A program made the translations under genes and the position numbers. A DNA stretch of 64,000 bases from Shewanella donghaensis (GTDB taxonomy: Bacteria > Pseudomonadota > Gammaproteobacteria > Enterobacterales > Shewanellaceae): positions 2,232,001 to 2,296,000 of the forward strand of contig NZ_CP041783.1 in NCBI RefSeq assembly GCF_007567505.1. The letters are read 5' to 3'. The notes under the pieces were generated by a model. It searched no databases. It worked only from the letters and a program-made list of their open reading frames with translations, and was not told where the DNA came from. The first letter of the stretch is position 1. Each line of letters starts with the position of its first letter. This document shows, in pieces, positions 40,951 through 52,223 of the stretch.

Positions 40951-41691
40951 TTAAAAAGCGTAAAGTAATGTCATGTTAGTTTCAGTATCAGTACTTTTCT
41001 TGTTATCTAAAGGCTCACTGTTATAACGAACAATAACAGCAAACTTCATCGCTAGCGCGCCAACAATGTTAGCCGTTAAAGCTGACTCAGAACGACCTTC
41101 TAAATTATCACCATAATCAGCAACAAATAACTGAGTGAATTTAGATGTCTCAGTGATGGCATAAGAAAAGTTAAGTGCACCATGGGCTACTATACTGTCT
41201 TCAGAATCATAACCTAGCGCGGCAGATTGCTCATCGTCCAATTTTTTATAGATATAACCAGGACCAATTTCAGCGCTTAAGAATACATCTGCTGTATCAA
41301 TAAATTTATGACCATAACCACTAGAAGCAATCATTTTGTAGTCAAAACCAGTGAATGGATCGGCTTCATAATTTGCTGTAACGAACAAGTAATTCTTGTC
41401 GTCAAAGATATAATCACCTTGAGCACCAGCATAATAACGTTTAGCAGTATTTTCACCTGAATCTTCGTTATACAAACCTTCTAGTAGGTACGCATTTTCC
41501 CAATTCCCTAACTCTTGCTTTAAGCCTAAACGCGCTTTAACAGAAGCAGTATCGGTATTACCAGTGGTGAGTGTTGCACCTAATTCAGCTTCACCAGCAA
41601 AGGTCTTATCGCCTTCAACAAAGTCTGCGCCAGCATGGGCTGCAAATGGCATTGCTAAAGATACAGCGGCAGCGAGTAGCAATTTATTCAT
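40951..41691 (-). CDS. DUF481 outer-membrane protein (YdiY-like)
   Basis: 246 residues from the ATG at 41691, where the signal peptide MNKLLLAAAVSLAMPFAAHA begins and AAGGA stands upstream; a longer frame to 41820 has no signal peptide at its start and is rejected. The mature protein is a beta-barrel-like DUF481 domain with alternating strands and ends in Phe (LLYAF), a barrel signature. YdiY-type proteins are salt-induced in E. coli relatives; transport function is unknown. Confidence 0.85.
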   Translation of the reverse strand: MNKLLLAAAVSLAMPFAAHAGADFVEGDKTFAGEAELGATLTTGNTDTASVKARLGLKQELGNWENAYLLEGLYNEDSGENTAKRYYAGAQGDYIFDDKNYLFVTANYEADPFTGFDYKMIASSGYGHKFIDTADVFLSAEIGPGYIYKKLDDEQSAALGYDSEDSIVAHGALNFSYAITETSKFTQLFVADYGDNLEGRSESALTANIVGALAMKFAVIVRYNSEPLDNKKSTDTETNMTLLYAF

Positions 41692-41979
41692 GTCATCAAA
41701 TCCTTTCATTACAATTATTTCAAATTCACCCCAAAAACCGAACGGCATACTAACACTTTGGCAGCAAAATTGAAAAACATCTGAACATATGAACAACTTG
41801 ACACAAATTAATTCATCCAAGCTAAACCTAACCGCTTGACTTAAACCCTTACTTCAATCCGATACTTTAACAGGCACTTTAACTGAGTGAATAAATAGAG
41901 CTAATTAACTTAGTACTAAGACTCAGCTTTTAGATTGAGTTCTTAGACTAAGCACTAAAATAGAGTGTTAAGATTTAGC

Positions 41980-43323
41980 CTATGCAAGGATTAAGCTCTT
42001 TTTACGCCATCGACCACTGCGCCAACGCCATAGCATCAATAAGCCTCTAACCCACTCGTCCACAGCTAAAGCACACCAAATACCTACTAAGCCTAAATCT
42101 AAATGTACCCCTAAAAAGTATGCCCCAGGCACAGCAATACACCACATAGAGATAAGGCCGATAAAAAATGGGAAGCGTGCATCGCCACTGGCTCTTAAGG
42201 CATTAATGACTACCAGGTTAAATGTCCGACCTGGTTCCATTAATAACGTCAAGATAAACAATTGCCCCACCATAGTGAGAATATCTGCATCGTCAGTAAA
42301 AAAGGCCACTAAATGCTCGCCAAACGCAGCAGCTAATGCTGCCACTATGGTGGTGACGATTAGCCCTATCTTGAGTGCTTTATACATTTGTGCTTCAGCA
42401 GCTTGATATTGTTTGGCGCCTATCATATGACCAATAATAATCTCATTACCAATGCCAATAGATAAGCCGAACAACAAGATAAACATACAAATTTGGAAGT
42501 ACAAAGCTTGTGCGGCGAGGGCTTTATCGCCCATTAATCCCACAAAGGCCGTCACCACCATAAATTGCAGCATCCAAGAAATATTTTCTCCGGCTGCAGG
42601 CAGTCCGATATGAAAAACTTTATTAAGAAGCTGCTTTTTAGGTTTGATAATTTCAAGCAGTTTAAGTGGGATTTTGGTGTACTTAACAAATAAGTAAGCC
42701 ATTAATATCATGCCCACTAAGCGCCCTACAACCGTACTAATAGCCACACCAGCCACGCCCATTTGCGGCAAACCAAACCAGCCGTAAAGTAACAGCAAGT
42801 TGCCGCAAAAGGTAATCACATTCATCAGTAAAGTGACCCACATAGCTTGTTGGGTAAAGCCATGGGCTCGCATCCCTGCAGCAAGACACATTGCCATCGC
42901 TTCAGGTATTAAGCATATGCCCACAATCTTTAGATAGAGTTTGCCATCAGGTATCAATTCAGCAGGTAAATTCATTAGATGTAGAATTAATCCTGCACCA
43001 CTAAATACCCCTAACGCCGCAACCACACCCACTAATAAATTAAACCCTATCGACGAGTATACAACGTCTCTAGCCGTTGCCCTATTATTGGCTCCAAGAT
43101 ATTGAGTGATCACCACACTGGCGCCAATACTAACGAAGCTAAACAGCGTTATCGAGAGTTCAAATACCATGTTGCCCACTGACAGTGCGGCAACCCCTTG
43201 ATAAGACACTCGGCTGATCATTAATGTATTTAAAGCTGCGGTCAAAAAGTGCAGCGCAAAATCAAAAAATAATGGCCAAGTCAGGGAGAAAAGCGATAAC
43301 GGGGCATTGGGTTTAGCGTGCAT
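41980..43323 (-). CDS. MATE family multidrug efflux protein
   Basis: 447 residues with 12 TM helices in two homologous halves, the typical MATE length and arrangement (NorM/DinF type). The family exchanges Na+ or H+ for cationic drugs. It is a single-gene unit; no regulator is adjacent and no terminator was identified downstream. Confidence 0.88.
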   Translation of the reverse strand: MHAKPNAPLSLFSLTWPLFFDFALHFLTAALNTLMISRVSYQGVAALSVGNMVFELSITLFSFVSIGASVVITQYLGANNRATARDVVYSSIGFNLLVGVVAALGVFSGAGLILHLMNLPAELIPDGKLYLKIVGICLIPEAMAMCLAAGMRAHGFTQQAMWVTLLMNVITFCGNLLLLYGWFGLPQMGVAGVAISTVVGRLVGMILMAYLFVKYTKIPLKLLEIIKPKKQLLNKVFHIGLPAAGENISWMLQFMVVTAFVGLMGDKALAAQALYFQICMFILLFGLSIGIGNEIIIGHMIGAKQYQAAEAQMYKALKIGLIVTTIVAALAAAFGEHLVAFFTDDADILTMVGQLFILTLLMEPGRTFNLVVINALRASGDARFPFFIGLISMWCIAVPGAYFLGVHLDLGLVGIWCALAVDEWVRGLLMLWRWRSGRWRKKSLILA

Positions 43324-43515
43324 AGTAATACTTCAATAATGGATAATGGTAAGTACAATCCTTTGGTTAGCATAACGAGTGTTCATGACGCTTTCGTTTC
43401 GTATTGATTCAATTTCAAGTCCATTTTTAAGGGCGGGGATAATGCGCTATAAGCCCTAATGACACAAGCTATTTTCAATTAAAAACTAATATGCAACCAA
43501 TAAAAATCCAATAAA
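43324..43515. other. Intergenic region MATE / fba
   Basis: About 190 bases ahead of the fba terminator (the total gap between MATE and fba is 328 bases). No gene or repeat seen. Confidence 0.35.
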
Positions 43516-43545
43516 AAAGCCCAGCGAAAAACGCTGAGCTTTTAG
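43514..43545 (-). terminator. Terminator of fba
   Basis: Stem AAAGCCCAGCG/CGCTGAGCTTT with one mismatch and an A-run that gives the minus-strand T tract; about 107 bases after the stop. Confidence 0.75.
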
Positions 43546-43651
43546 TACTATTATTAATCAATCAGTTACCATAAAAAACCTAATGAAACTTCATTTTAGT
43601 TCCCTTGATAATTAATCCTTGGTAATTGATCGTTAATAGCAAATAACCAAA

Positions 43652-44716
43652 TTAGTTAATTTGAGGATCTAACTCACCTGATTGATAAGCTTTGTACATT
43701 GCTTGTAGTGACTTAGGCTTAATTTTAGAACCCATGCCAGCACAACCAAATGCTTCATAACGTGTAGTACAAATGTCAGCCATTGCTTCCATTGACGCTT
43801 TCAAGAATTTACGCGGATCAAATTCAGCAGGGTTTTCAGCTAAGAACTTACGTACTGCACCTGTTGATGCTAAACGTAAATCAGTATCGATATTCACTTT
43901 ACGAACACCATGCTTAATCCCTTCAACGATTTCCTCTAAAGGTACACCGTAAGTTTCTGGGATTTCACCGCCGTACTGGTTAATGATCTGCAGCCACTCT
44001 TGTGGTACTGAAGATGAACCGTGCATAACTAAGTGAGTGTTAGGAATACGGGCGTGGATCTCTTTGATACGATCAATACGCAGCACATCACCCGTTGGGC
44101 GTTGGCTGAACTTATAAGCACCATGACTAGTACCAATCGCAATCGCAAGTGCATCTACATGAGTGTCAGAAACAAAACGAGCTGCTTCTTCAGGCGTAGT
44201 TAGCATTTGATCCATCGTTAGGATACCAGCAGCACCGATACCATCTTCTTCGCCTGCTTCGCCAGTTTCTAAACTGCCTAAACAACCGATTTCACCTTCA
44301 ACTGACACACCACAAGCATGTGCGAAAGCAACGGTACGACGAGTCACATCAACATTGTAATCGTATGATGCAGGTGTTTTACCATCTGCCATCAAAGAAC
44401 CGTCCATCATCACTGATGACATACCTAACTGGATTGAACGCTGACAAATATCAGGATCAGTACCGTGATCTTGATGAATACATACTGGAATATCTGGATA
44501 CTGCTCAAGTGCTGCAGCCATCAAATATTTAAGAAACTGTGGACGAGCATACTTACGAGCACCAGCAGATGCTTGGACGATGACAGGACTGTCAGTCGCT
44601 TCAGCAGCTTGCATAATTGCACGCATTTGCTCAAGGTTGTTTACGTTGAATGCTGGAACACCATAACCGTGTTCTGCTGCATGATCTAACATTTGTCGTA
44701 GAGATATTAAGGCCAT
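43652..44716 (-). CDS. fba: Class II fructose-bisphosphate aldolase
   Basis: 354 residues from the ATG at 44716 (GGAG lies 7 bases upstream; a TTG at 44728 would include that site). Zn-dependent class II aldolase, Calvin-cycle/long type: CIHQDHGTD near 81-89 provides the metal-binding His and Asp, with [10 protein letters not shown] near 139, MHGSSS near 230 and NIDTDLR near 275. It cleaves fructose-1,6-bisphosphate to GAP and DHAP. It lies downstream of pgk on the same strand with a gap of about 245 bases. Confidence 0.96.
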   Translation of the reverse strand: MALISLRQMLDHAAEHGYGVPAFNVNNLEQMRAIMQAAEATDSPVIVQASAGARKYARPQFLKYLMAAALEQYPDIPVCIHQDHGTDPDICQRSIQLGMSSVMMDGSLMADGKTPASYDYNVDVTRRTVAFAHACGVSVEGEIGCLGSLETGEAGEEDGIGAAGILTMDQMLTTPEEAARFVSDTHVDALAIAIGTSHGAYKFSQRPTGDVLRIDRIKEIHARIPNTHLVMHGSSSVPQEWLQIINQYGGEIPETYGVPLEEIVEGIKHGVRKVNIDTDLRLASTGAVRKFLAENPAEFDPRKFLKASMEAMADICTTRYEAFGCAGMGSKIKPKSLQAMYKAYQSGELDPQIN

Positions 44717-44888
44717 TTTTAACTCCAAAAATAGGGTGATTACTCACCTAGGTCGCTATCGCTTGGATTGATTTTTATACCCTTATAGATCTATAAACAT
44801 TGCGAACGAATCACATAGCCAATAAATAATAAGAGCGGTTTTTTTCTAATAATTATAATTTTCGAACAACAATCTTATTACTTTTAGC

Positions 44889-44933
44889 CCATTAATAACC
44901 TTGCTCACTCTTTGGCTTACAAGGTTAATAATG
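44889..44933 (-). repeat. Inverted repeat downstream of pgk
   Basis: ATTAATAACCTTG (44891-44903) and CAAGGTTAATAAT (44920-44932) pair with one mismatch around a 16-base loop. No T tract follows, so it may be a 3'-end stabilising hairpin rather than a terminator. Confidence 0.5.
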
Positions 44934-44962
44934 AATACCAGCTAAAAGTATGTTTACTTAAT

Positions 44963-46138
44963 TTATGAACCGCGTTTTTCAAGCATCGCAACTGCTGGTA
45001 ATTCTTTGCCTTCAAGGAATTCCAAGAACGCGCCGCCACCAGTAGAAATGTAAGACACTTTATCAGCAATATCGTATTTATCGACAGCAGCTAATGTATC
45101 GCCACCACCCGCAATAGAGAATGCATTTGAATCGGCAATCGCTTGTGCAATACGTTTTGTGCCCGCACCAAATTGATCAAACTCAAATACGCCCACAGGG
45201 CCATTCCAAACAACCGTACCCGCAGCTTCAATAATTTTTGCTAACGCTTCAGCGCTGTCTGGGCCGATATCAAAAATCATGTCGGTATCTGAGACATCTG
45301 CAACAGACTTTAATGTTGCTGTTGCAGTCGGGCTAAACTCACTCGCAACAACGACATCTGTAGGGACAGGGATATCACCACCACGGCTTTGAGCATTCGC
45401 CACTAAGCGCTTAGCTTCATCGACTAAATCAGCTTCAAATAATGACTTGCCGACTTCATGGCCTGCTGCTGCAACGAAGGTATTAGCAATACCACCGCCA
45501 ACAACTAACTGATCAACCTTGGTTGATAAACTTTCAAGTACAGTTAACTTAGTTGATACTTTCGAACCACCCACAATAGCCACCATTGGGCGTGCTGGGT
45601 TATCTAATGCTTTACCTAAAGCTTCAAGTTCACCAGCAAGTAATGGACCAGCACAAGCAATAGGAGCATGTAAGCCAACACCGTGAGTAGAAGCTTGAGC
45701 ACGATGCGCAGTACCAAAGGCGTCCATGACATAAACATCACATAATTCAGCAAGCTTTTTAGCTAATACTTCATCATTTTTCTTTTCGCCAATATTAAAG
45801 CGCACGTTTTCAAAGACAACGACTTCGCCCACGTTTGCAGCAACACCTTCAAGGTAATCAGCAGCTAACGTCACAGGGCAATCAAGTGCATCTTGCAAGT
45901 AGTTAACCACTGGCTGCATAGAAAACTCAGCATTAAACTCGCCTTCTGTTGGGCGGCCAAGGTGAGACATCACCATCACTGCAGCGCCTTTTTCAAGTGC
46001 TAACTTAATCGTTGGTAAAGCTGCGCGTAAACGGGCATCACTGGTAACAACACCATCACTGACTGGAACATTAAGATCTTCACGAATAAGCACACGCTTA
46101 TTGTTTAAATCCAATTCACTCATATTGATAATAGCCAT
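44963..46138 (-). CDS. pgk: Phosphoglycerate kinase
   Basis: 391 residues (usual 387-395). The family start [14 protein letters not shown] (around 15-28), the substrate-binding HLGRP near 60 and the nucleotide-binding GGGDT near 345-350 are present. It interconverts 1,3-bisphosphoglycerate and 3-phosphoglycerate with ADP/ATP. It is 86 bases behind epd, the classical epd-pgk pair, with fba next. Confidence 0.97.
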   Translation of the reverse strand: MAIINMSELDLNNKRVLIREDLNVPVSDGVVTSDARLRAALPTIKLALEKGAAVMVMSHLGRPTEGEFNAEFSMQPVVNYLQDALDCPVTLAADYLEGVAANVGEVVVFENVRFNIGEKKNDEVLAKKLAELCDVYVMDAFGTAHRAQASTHGVGLHAPIACAGPLLAGELEALGKALDNPARPMVAIVGGSKVSTKLTVLESLSTKVDQLVVGGGIANTFVAAAGHEVGKSLFEADLVDEAKRLVANAQSRGGDIPVPTDVVVASEFSPTATATLKSVADVSDTDMIFDIGPDSAEALAKIIEAAGTVVWNGPVGVFEFDQFGAGTKRIAQAIADSNAFSIAGGGDTLAAVDKYDIADKVSYISTGGGAFLEFLEGKELPAVAMLEKRGS

Positions 46139-46224
46139 TGAGACTTTCCTTATAATTTAAAAATAAAACTGTTGTTACTAATGAGCGCTTTACCTGGGTA
46201 GATAAAGCGCTCATTAGACATAAA

Positions 46225-47247
46225 TTAGTTGCCAGTATTTTTAGCGTTAATCATTGCTAGACTGGTATCGAGCATTCGATTGGCAAAGCCCCACTCGTTA
46301 TCACACCAAAGTAACAGCTTCACCAAATGGCCTGCACTCACTCTGGTTTGAGTGCCATCAACGATGCTTGAGCGTGGATCGTGGTTAAAGTCACACGATA
46401 CTAAAGGCTCATCGGTATAACCTAGAATGGCATTAAACTGCCCACTAGCTGCATGCTCTAATACATTATTTATTTGTGCAATATCGACCGGTTTATCAAG
46501 CGTGACTGATAAATCAATGGCGGTAACATTAATGGTTGGAACCCGCACAGAAATCGCTTCAAACTTATCTTTCATATGCGGCAGTATTCGCTCTATACCC
46601 CGGGCAAGTTTGGTGTCGACAGGAATAATAGACTGGCCCGCTGCCCGTGTTCTCCGTAAATCATCATGGTAAGCATCGATCACTTGCTGATCATTCATTG
46701 CCGAATGAATCGTGGTAATCGCGCCGCTTTTAACCCCAAAGTGATTATCAAGTACATCGATGACAGGAACAATACAGTTAGTCGTACAAGATGCATTGGA
46801 TACCACAGTATGATGTGCTTGCAGTAAGTGATCATTAACCCCAAACACAATAGTACCATCAACATCGGCAGAAGATGGATGACTGATCAACACTTGCTTT
46901 GCGCCAGCGACAAGATGGGCTTCACAAGCTTTTCGCTCAATCAAACTACCCGTACATTCGTAAACAATATCAATACCTAACTCAGCCCAAGGTAGCTTGC
47001 TGGCGTCTGGTTGATGAAATAGTTGGATGACATCATCGCCAATATGTAATTGGTCTTCATGCAGTTTTACGGTATTTTGAAAGCGGCCATGGGTAGTGTC
47101 ATATTGGGTTAAATGACTAATAGCAGCTGGTTTGGCAAGTTCATTAATTGCCACGATCTGGATCTGTTGACGTTTACCTGATTCATATAAGGCACGCAAG
47201 ATTGAACGGCCTATTCGGCCATAACCATTAATAGCAACTCGGATCAT
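46225..47247 (-). CDS. epd: D-erythrose-4-phosphate dehydrogenase
   Basis: 340 residues, GAPDH fold: [13 protein letters not shown] near 8-20 binds NAD+, and SNASCTTNC near 150-158 carries the catalytic Cys, with the partner His in the second half. It oxidises erythrose-4-phosphate to 4-phosphoerythronate for pyridoxal phosphate synthesis. Epd rather than GapA is called because of the [10 protein letters not shown] surroundings and its place between tkt and pgk. A 15-bp tandem repeat occupies its leader. Confidence 0.93.
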   Translation of the reverse strand: MIRVAINGYGRIGRSILRALYESGKRQQIQIVAINELAKPAAISHLTQYDTTHGRFQNTVKLHEDQLHIGDDVIQLFHQPDASKLPWAELGIDIVYECTGSLIERKACEAHLVAGAKQVLISHPSSADVDGTIVFGVNDHLLQAHHTVVSNASCTTNCIVPVIDVLDNHFGVKSGAITTIHSAMNDQQVIDAYHDDLRRTRAAGQSIIPVDTKLARGIERILPHMKDKFEAISVRVPTINVTAIDLSVTLDKPVDIAQINNVLEHAASGQFNAILGYTDEPLVSCDFNHDPRSSIVDGTQTRVSAGHLVKLLLWCDNEWGFANRMLDTSLAMINAKNTGN

Positions 47248-47265
47248 TGAGGGTTAAGCTTCCTC

Positions 47266-47319
47266 TTAACAGTACTCATATTAACAGCACTTATATTAAC
47301 AGTACTTATATTAACAGTA
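47266..47319 (-). repeat. 15-bp tandem repeat in the epd leader
   Basis: Units TTAACAGTACTCATA, TTAACAGCACTTATA, TTAACAGTACTTATA and a partial TTAACAGTA follow one another without gaps. They start 18 bases upstream of the epd ATG, so they lie in its promoter or 5' untranslated region, beyond the tkt terminator. Confidence 0.8.
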
Positions 47320-47336
47320 ATCTGCAGAATTCAGAT

Positions 47337-47370
47337 AAAAAAACGGCCTGCAAGTGATTGCAGGCCGTCA
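47337..47370 (-). terminator. Terminator of tkt
   Basis: Perfect 11-bp stem ACGGCCTGCAA/TTGCAGGCCGT with a 4-base loop and seven minus-strand T's, so tkt and epd-pgk are largely separate transcripts. Confidence 0.88.
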
Positions 47371-47422
47371 TTATACAGATTAAAAGGTCAAAAGTTTACC
47401 CTTTAATTTAGTCGCTTATTGA

Positions 47423-49417
47423 TTAACTTAATGAGTTAACAGTATTAACCACATTATCAACAGTAAAGCCGAAGTGCTTAAGTAAGTCAGCACCAGGCGC
47501 TGATTCACCGAAAGTAGACATACCAACAATAGCGCCGCTGAAACCAACATATTTATGCCAGAAATCTACATGTGCTGCTTCAATGGCTACACGCTTTAGT
47601 ACAGAAGCTGGTAATACAGACTCTTTATAGGCTGCATCTTGCTTATCAAATACGTTAGTAGATGGCATAGACACAACGCGAACCTTTTGACCTTTTTCAG
47701 TCAATGCAGCTGCAGAATCCATGGCAAGTTGAACTTCACTACCCGTCGCAATCAAGATAACGTCAGCAGTACCTTCACAATCAGAAAGTACGTAACCACC
47801 TTTAGCGACATTGACTAACTGCTCAGCTGTGCGCGCTTGAGCTTTTAGGCCTTGGCGGCTAAAGATTAATGACGTTGGAGACTTGCGGGTTTCAATCGCA
47901 GATTTCCAAGATACTGCAGTTTCAGCAGCATCACATGGACGCCATACTGTCATGTTTGGTGTCATGCGTAAGTTAGCTAATTGCTCAACAGGTTGATGAG
48001 TAGGACCATCTTCACCTTGACCAATTGAATCATGGGTATAAACGAAGATGTTTTGAATACCCATAAGTGCAGACATACGCACTGCATTACGTGCATATTC
48101 CATGAACATCATGAAAGTTGCGCCATAATTGATGAAACCGCCATGAAGCGATGCACCATTCATGATGCCGCTCATACCAAATTCACGTACACCGTAATAG
48201 ATGTAGTTACCAGCTGGATCGTCTTGAATACCTTTAGAACCAGACCAAAGTGTTAGGTTTGAACCCGCTAAGTCAGCACTGCCGCCTAGAAGTTCAGGTA
48301 ACATTTCACCGAAGAAACCAATTGAATTCTGTGATGCTTTACGACTGGCAATACCTTCAGCTTTATCTTGAGACTCTTGGATAAAGGCTTGTGCTTTTGC
48401 TTCGAAATCTGCAGGTAAGTCACCGTTTAATACACGACGCTCAAATTCAGCAGCAAGCGTTGGCTCTGCTGCTTTATAAGCTGCAAATTTTTCATCCCAT
48501 GCTTTTTCGTTAGCAACACCAACTTCTTTAGCATCCCAACCTTGATAAACATCAGCAGGAATTTCAAATGGGGCATGTGGCCAACCAAGGAATTCACGTG
48601 CAGCTGCAATCTCTGCATCACCCAGTGGTGCGCCGTGACAATCATGACTACCAGACTTGTTTGGCGAACCAAAACCAATGACAGTTTTACAACAAATCAT
48701 TGTTGGCTTGTCTGTTACTGATTTAGCTTCTGCGATTGCTGCTCGAATAGCGTCACTGTCGTGGCCATCAACACCAGCAATAACATGCCAGCCGTATGAC
48801 TCAAAACGCTTAGGGGTATCGTCAGTGAACCAGCCTTCTACGTGACCATCGATAGAAATACCATTGTCATCCCAGAATGCAACTAGCTTACCAAGACCTA
48901 AAGTTCCCGCTAATGAACATGCCTCATGGGAGATACCTTCCATTAAACAACCATCACCTAAGAAACAATAAGTGTTGTGATCGACAATCTCGTGACCTGG
49001 ACGGTTAAATTGGGCAGCCAATGTTTTTTCAGCAATCGCCATACCAACAGCATTACTGATACCAGCGCCTAAAGGACCAGTAGTAGTTTCAACACCCGGT
49101 GTGTAACCAAATTCTGGATGACCCGGCGTTTTAGAATGTAGCTGACGGAACTGTTTTAGTTCTTCAATCGGAAGTTCGTAACCCGATAAATGCAGTAAAG
49201 AGTAGATAAGCATTGAACCATGACCATTTGATAATACGAAACGGTCGCGATCAGCCCAGTTTGGGTTGGTTGGGTTATGCTTTAAAAAATCATTCCATAA
49301 CACTTCAGCAATATCTGCCATACCCATTGGTGCGCCTGGGTGTCCAGAATTTGCTTTTTGAACGGCATCCATACTTAACGCACGAATTGCGTTGGCGAGT
49401 TCTTTACGAGATGACAT
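47423..49417 (-). CDS. tkt: Transketolase
   Basis: 664 residues from the ATG at 49417 (AGGAGAG just upstream); an in-frame extension to 49468 is not needed. Thiamine-diphosphate enzyme of the pentose phosphate pathway: GHPGAPMG near 24-31, the ThDP/Mg motif [13 protein letters not shown] near 154 and the Pyr-domain [10 protein letters not shown] near 410 with TYTHDSIG-type sequence near 465. Same size as E. coli TktA/TktB (663-667). Confidence 0.97.
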   Translation of the reverse strand: MSSRKELANAIRALSMDAVQKANSGHPGAPMGMADIAEVLWNDFLKHNPTNPNWADRDRFVLSNGHGSMLIYSLLHLSGYELPIEELKQFRQLHSKTPGHPEFGYTPGVETTTGPLGAGISNAVGMAIAEKTLAAQFNRPGHEIVDHNTYCFLGDGCLMEGISHEACSLAGTLGLGKLVAFWDDNGISIDGHVEGWFTDDTPKRFESYGWHVIAGVDGHDSDAIRAAIAEAKSVTDKPTMICCKTVIGFGSPNKSGSHDCHGAPLGDAEIAAAREFLGWPHAPFEIPADVYQGWDAKEVGVANEKAWDEKFAAYKAAEPTLAAEFERRVLNGDLPADFEAKAQAFIQESQDKAEGIASRKASQNSIGFFGEMLPELLGGSADLAGSNLTLWSGSKGIQDDPAGNYIYYGVREFGMSGIMNGASLHGGFINYGATFMMFMEYARNAVRMSALMGIQNIFVYTHDSIGQGEDGPTHQPVEQLANLRMTPNMTVWRPCDAAETAVSWKSAIETRKSPTSLIFSRQGLKAQARTAEQLVNVAKGGYVLSDCEGTADVILIATGSEVQLAMDSAAALTEKGQKVRVVSMPSTNVFDKQDAAYKESVLPASVLKRVAIEAAHVDFWHKYVGFSGAIVGMSTFGESAPGADLLKHFGFTVDNVVNTVNSLS

Positions 49418-49934
49418 GCTCTCTCCTGCTTGTTGATGATGAGGTCTAGCGGGCAATTGTGGGGACATATTTTCCCCTACTCAGCGATGGGACGCAAATT
49501 ATTATTAGATATAAGTCGCAATTTTTTGCATCTGACGACCAAGTCCCAGCTAAACAAGATAGTAAACGGCTCAAATTTATACCATGTTAGCGCTAACACT
49601 TATATAACTTTTTACACCCTTACTTAACATTCAAGAAAGAATGCCTGATCCAAAATCACCGTTCTGCGTATTAAACGATGTGAATATTTATTGCCAAAAA
49701 CGTTTTAAAACAGTCAAAATTAATAATATTCAACTAAAATAATTGTTCTATTTCCGCCCATTTAAACCATAAGGTTGGAGCTAAAAAGTTAAATAACTGC
49801 ATAAATTTCATAAGATTAATTTATTGATATCTAAAACAGTCAAAAGTGGATTTTTCTAAATATTTGAATGATTGCACAATTTTTAACATATATTAGTTCT
49901 AAGGGGTGTCATCAAACCCAAATTGAATTATTAT
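49418..49934. other. Divergent promoter region tkt / metK
   Basis: About 520 AT-rich bases with no gene. It must hold the tkt promoter on the minus strand and the metK promoter on the plus strand; a clear -35/-10 pair was not identified. The metK operator follows. Confidence 0.4.
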
Positions 49935-49966
49935 AGACGTCTAGATGTAGATGCTTCTACACGTTC
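49935..49966 (+). promoter_or_regulatory. MetJ operator (tandem met boxes) of metK
   Basis: AGACGTCT (49935-49942), the exact met-box consensus, followed by three head-to-tail 8-base boxes, AGATGTAG, ATGCTTCT and ACACGTTC, of decreasing match. MetJ dimers with bound SAM occupy at least two adjacent boxes. The site lies 29 bases before the metK ATG, so MetJ should repress metK when SAM is plentiful. Confidence 0.85.
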
Positions 49967-49994
49967 AAATTCAAAAAGACGAGATTTACCAACT

Positions 49995-51146
49995 ATGGCA
50001 AACCACTTGTTCACCTCTGAGTCGGTCTCAGAAGGTCATCCAGATAAAATCGCTGATCAGATTTCTGATGCAGTATTAGACGCAATTTTAGAGCAAGATC
50101 CTAAAGCTCGCGTTGCTTGTGAGACTTACGTTAAAACCGGCATGGTATTAGTCGGCGGTGAAGTCACCACTTCAGCATGGGTCGATATCGAAGAAATCAC
50201 CCGTAAAACTGTCCGTGAAATTGGTTACACCCATTCAGATATGGGTTTTGATGCTGATTCTTGTGCGATTTTAAACGCCATTGGTAAACAGTCACCTGAT
50301 ATTAATCAAGGTGTTGACCGCACAGACCCTGCAGAGCAAGGCGCTGGCGACCAAGGCCTAATGTTTGGTTACGCAAGTAACGAAACTGACGTACTAATGC
50401 CAGCACCGATTACTTACGCACACAAATTAGTGAAGCGTCAGTCTGAAGTACGTAAAGATGGCACTTTACCTTGGCTTCGCCCTGATGCAAAAAGCCAAGT
50501 CACCTTTGCTTATGATGAAGGTAAAATTGTTGGTATCGATGCTATCGTATTATCAACTCAGCATCGTGAAGATGTCAGCCAAGAAGACTTAATCGAAGGT
50601 GTGATGGAAACAATCATCAAGCCAGTATTACCTTCAAAGTGGTTAAATAAAGAGACTAAGTACTTCATTAACCCAACTGGCCGTTTTGTTATCGGTGGCC
50701 CAGTAGGCGATTGTGGTTTAACTGGCCGTAAAATTATCGTTGATACCTACGGTGGTATGGCTCGTCACGGTGGTGGTGCTTTCTCAGGTAAAGACCCATC
50801 AAAAGTTGACCGTAGTGCGGCATACGCTGCACGTTATGTTGCAAAGAATATTGTTGCTGCAGGTCTTGCTGAACGTTGTGAGATTCAAGTGTCTTACGCT
50901 ATTGGTGTTGCAGAGCCTACATCGATCAGCATCGAAACATTCGGTACAGGTAAAGTATCTGAAGACGTATTAATCAAATTGGTTCGCCAACATTTTGAAT
51001 TGCGTCCATATGGATTAACAGCAATGTTAGATTTGGCTCGCCCAATCTACCAAAGCACAGCTGCTTATGGCCATTTTGGTCGTAACGAGTTCCCTTGGGA
51101 AGCAACAGATAAAGCTGAAATTTTACGTGCTGATGCCGGCCTATAA
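49995..51146 (+). CDS. metK: S-adenosylmethionine synthase
   Basis: 383 residues from the ATG at 49995, which gives the family start [18 protein letters not shown]; the longer in-frame start at 49923 would lie upstream of the MetJ operator and is rejected. ATP-binding GHPDKIADQ near 14 and [12 protein letters not shown] near 117, and the catalytic GGGAFSGKD near 257, are present. It makes SAM from methionine and ATP. Confidence 0.97.
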   Translation: MANHLFTSESVSEGHPDKIADQISDAVLDAILEQDPKARVACETYVKTGMVLVGGEVTTSAWVDIEEITRKTVREIGYTHSDMGFDADSCAILNAIGKQSPDINQGVDRTDPAEQGAGDQGLMFGYASNETDVLMPAPITYAHKLVKRQSEVRKDGTLPWLRPDAKSQVTFAYDEGKIVGIDAIVLSTQHREDVSQEDLIEGVMETIIKPVLPSKWLNKETKYFINPTGRFVIGGPVGDCGLTGRKIIVDTYGGMARHGGGAFSGKDPSKVDRSAAYAARYVAKNIVAAGLAERCEIQVSYAIGVAEPTSISIETFGTGKVSEDVLIKLVRQHFELRPYGLTAMLDLARPIYQSTAAYGHFGRNEFPWEATDKAEILRADAGL

Positions 51147-51173
51147 TTAGCCATAGCAACAATATGTAAAACT

Positions 51174-51201
51174 AAAAAAACCGTCAATTGACGGTTTTTT
51201 T
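51174..51201 (+). terminator. Terminator of metK
   Basis: Perfect palindrome with core CCGTCAATTGACGG, flanked by A7 and T7; works in both directions. Confidence 0.88.
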
Positions 51202-51303
51202 ATATCTATCATTTGCTGATTAATTCACTTTGGCTATTTTGCTATGGTTTAAATTCGCCATGGTTTACATTTGCTATGCTTCTGCAGAACACATAGACAG
51301 CCA

Positions 51304-51906
51304 CTACTTACGAGTAAGCTGAACCTTCTCTCTGGTTAAGCTGTAATCACTGCCGGCCATTCTTCCTATGGCATCTAATTTGTCACTATCGATTCTAAAA
51401 TCCTCAATGATGTCATCTTGAACATGAATAGCGACGACATTACCTAATACTAGGTGCCCTGATAACTCTTCATGGCCCAAATCAATAATCTGATTAAGCT
51501 GGCACTCAAAGCTAACTAGCGCTTGCTTAACGAGACTTGGCTTCACTATAGACGCAGGGGCTTTTTCAATGTTGGCATATTCAAACTCATCTATATCGGC
51601 AGGAATTTGATGGCAAGTTTCATTCATCACCGCTAAATCAGGATAGCTCACTGTATTGATGACAAATTCACCCTGTTGGCGAATATTAGCTAACGTGTCC
51701 TTTTCCTGACCATCATCCATGCCCATAGGGTTAAAACACAGCACTGGCGGGTTAGCGCTGGCCACAGTAAAAAATGAAAATGGCGCTAAATTGGCCACCC
51801 CATCAACAGAAATAGTGGAAACCCATGCGATGGGTCTAGGCGTTACTCCACCAATCAATAACTTATATATTTGTTGCTTACTTAACTGTTCTGGCGACAA
51901 TAACAT
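51304..51906 (-). CDS. Flavin reductase-like FMN-binding protein
   Basis: 200 residues from the ATG at 51906 (a GTG at 51942 would add 12 residues without a better ribosome-binding site). The pattern TPRPIAWVSTISVDGVANLAP near 21-41 and the following SANPPVLCFNP belong to the flavin reductase-like split-barrel domain that binds FMN. Such proteins reduce flavin for partner monooxygenases or act alone; no partner is nearby. Specificity cannot be assigned. Confidence 0.8.
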   Translation of the reverse strand: MLLSPEQLSKQQIYKLLIGGVTPRPIAWVSTISVDGVANLAPFSFFTVASANPPVLCFNPMGMDDGQEKDTLANIRQQGEFVINTVSYPDLAVMNETCHQIPADIDEFEYANIEKAPASIVKPSLVKQALVSFECQLNQIIDLGHEELSGHLVLGNVVAIHVQDDIIEDFRIDSDKLDAIGRMAGSDYSLTREKVQLTRK

Positions 51907-51942
51907 TAGGCTCTCGCAAATATTCTTAATAGGGTAAATCAC

Positions 51943-52223
51943 ATTCAGCTTGAATAAAACGGTGTCAGATATATACGCTATTTGGATTTAGAGAAATACG
52001 TTAACTCAACACATTTTGATCGGTTGAAGATGAAACTGCTTTTCAAGATATCAAATCACTGTTCAGAATGAAAATCGTTCAATTCCAACTAGGGAGTAAT
52101 GAAGCGAGTCTTTTCTATCTAAGCCACCAATTAAACATTAAAATTGTGCCAACCAATAACAATAGAATAAGCTGTCATCTTTCAGAATTTTATAACTCAG
52201 CATTCTAATAGGTAAGAAATTCA
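51943..52223. other. Intergenic region without recognised elements
   Basis: About 280 AT-rich bases between the flavin reductase-like gene and the 198-aa GNAT gene. Nothing supported. Confidence 0.35.

Noticed and set aside
41692..41820. 43-codon extension of the DUF481 protein
   Set aside because: It would put the signal peptide inside the protein; the ATG at 41691 has its own ribosome-binding site.
49418..49468. 17-codon extension of transketolase
   Set aside because: The ATG at 49417 has a good AGGAGAG site and matches the family start; the extension has neither.
49923..49994. 24-codon N-terminal extension of metK
   Set aside because: It overlaps the MetJ operator, and the family start is [18 protein letters not shown] at 49995.
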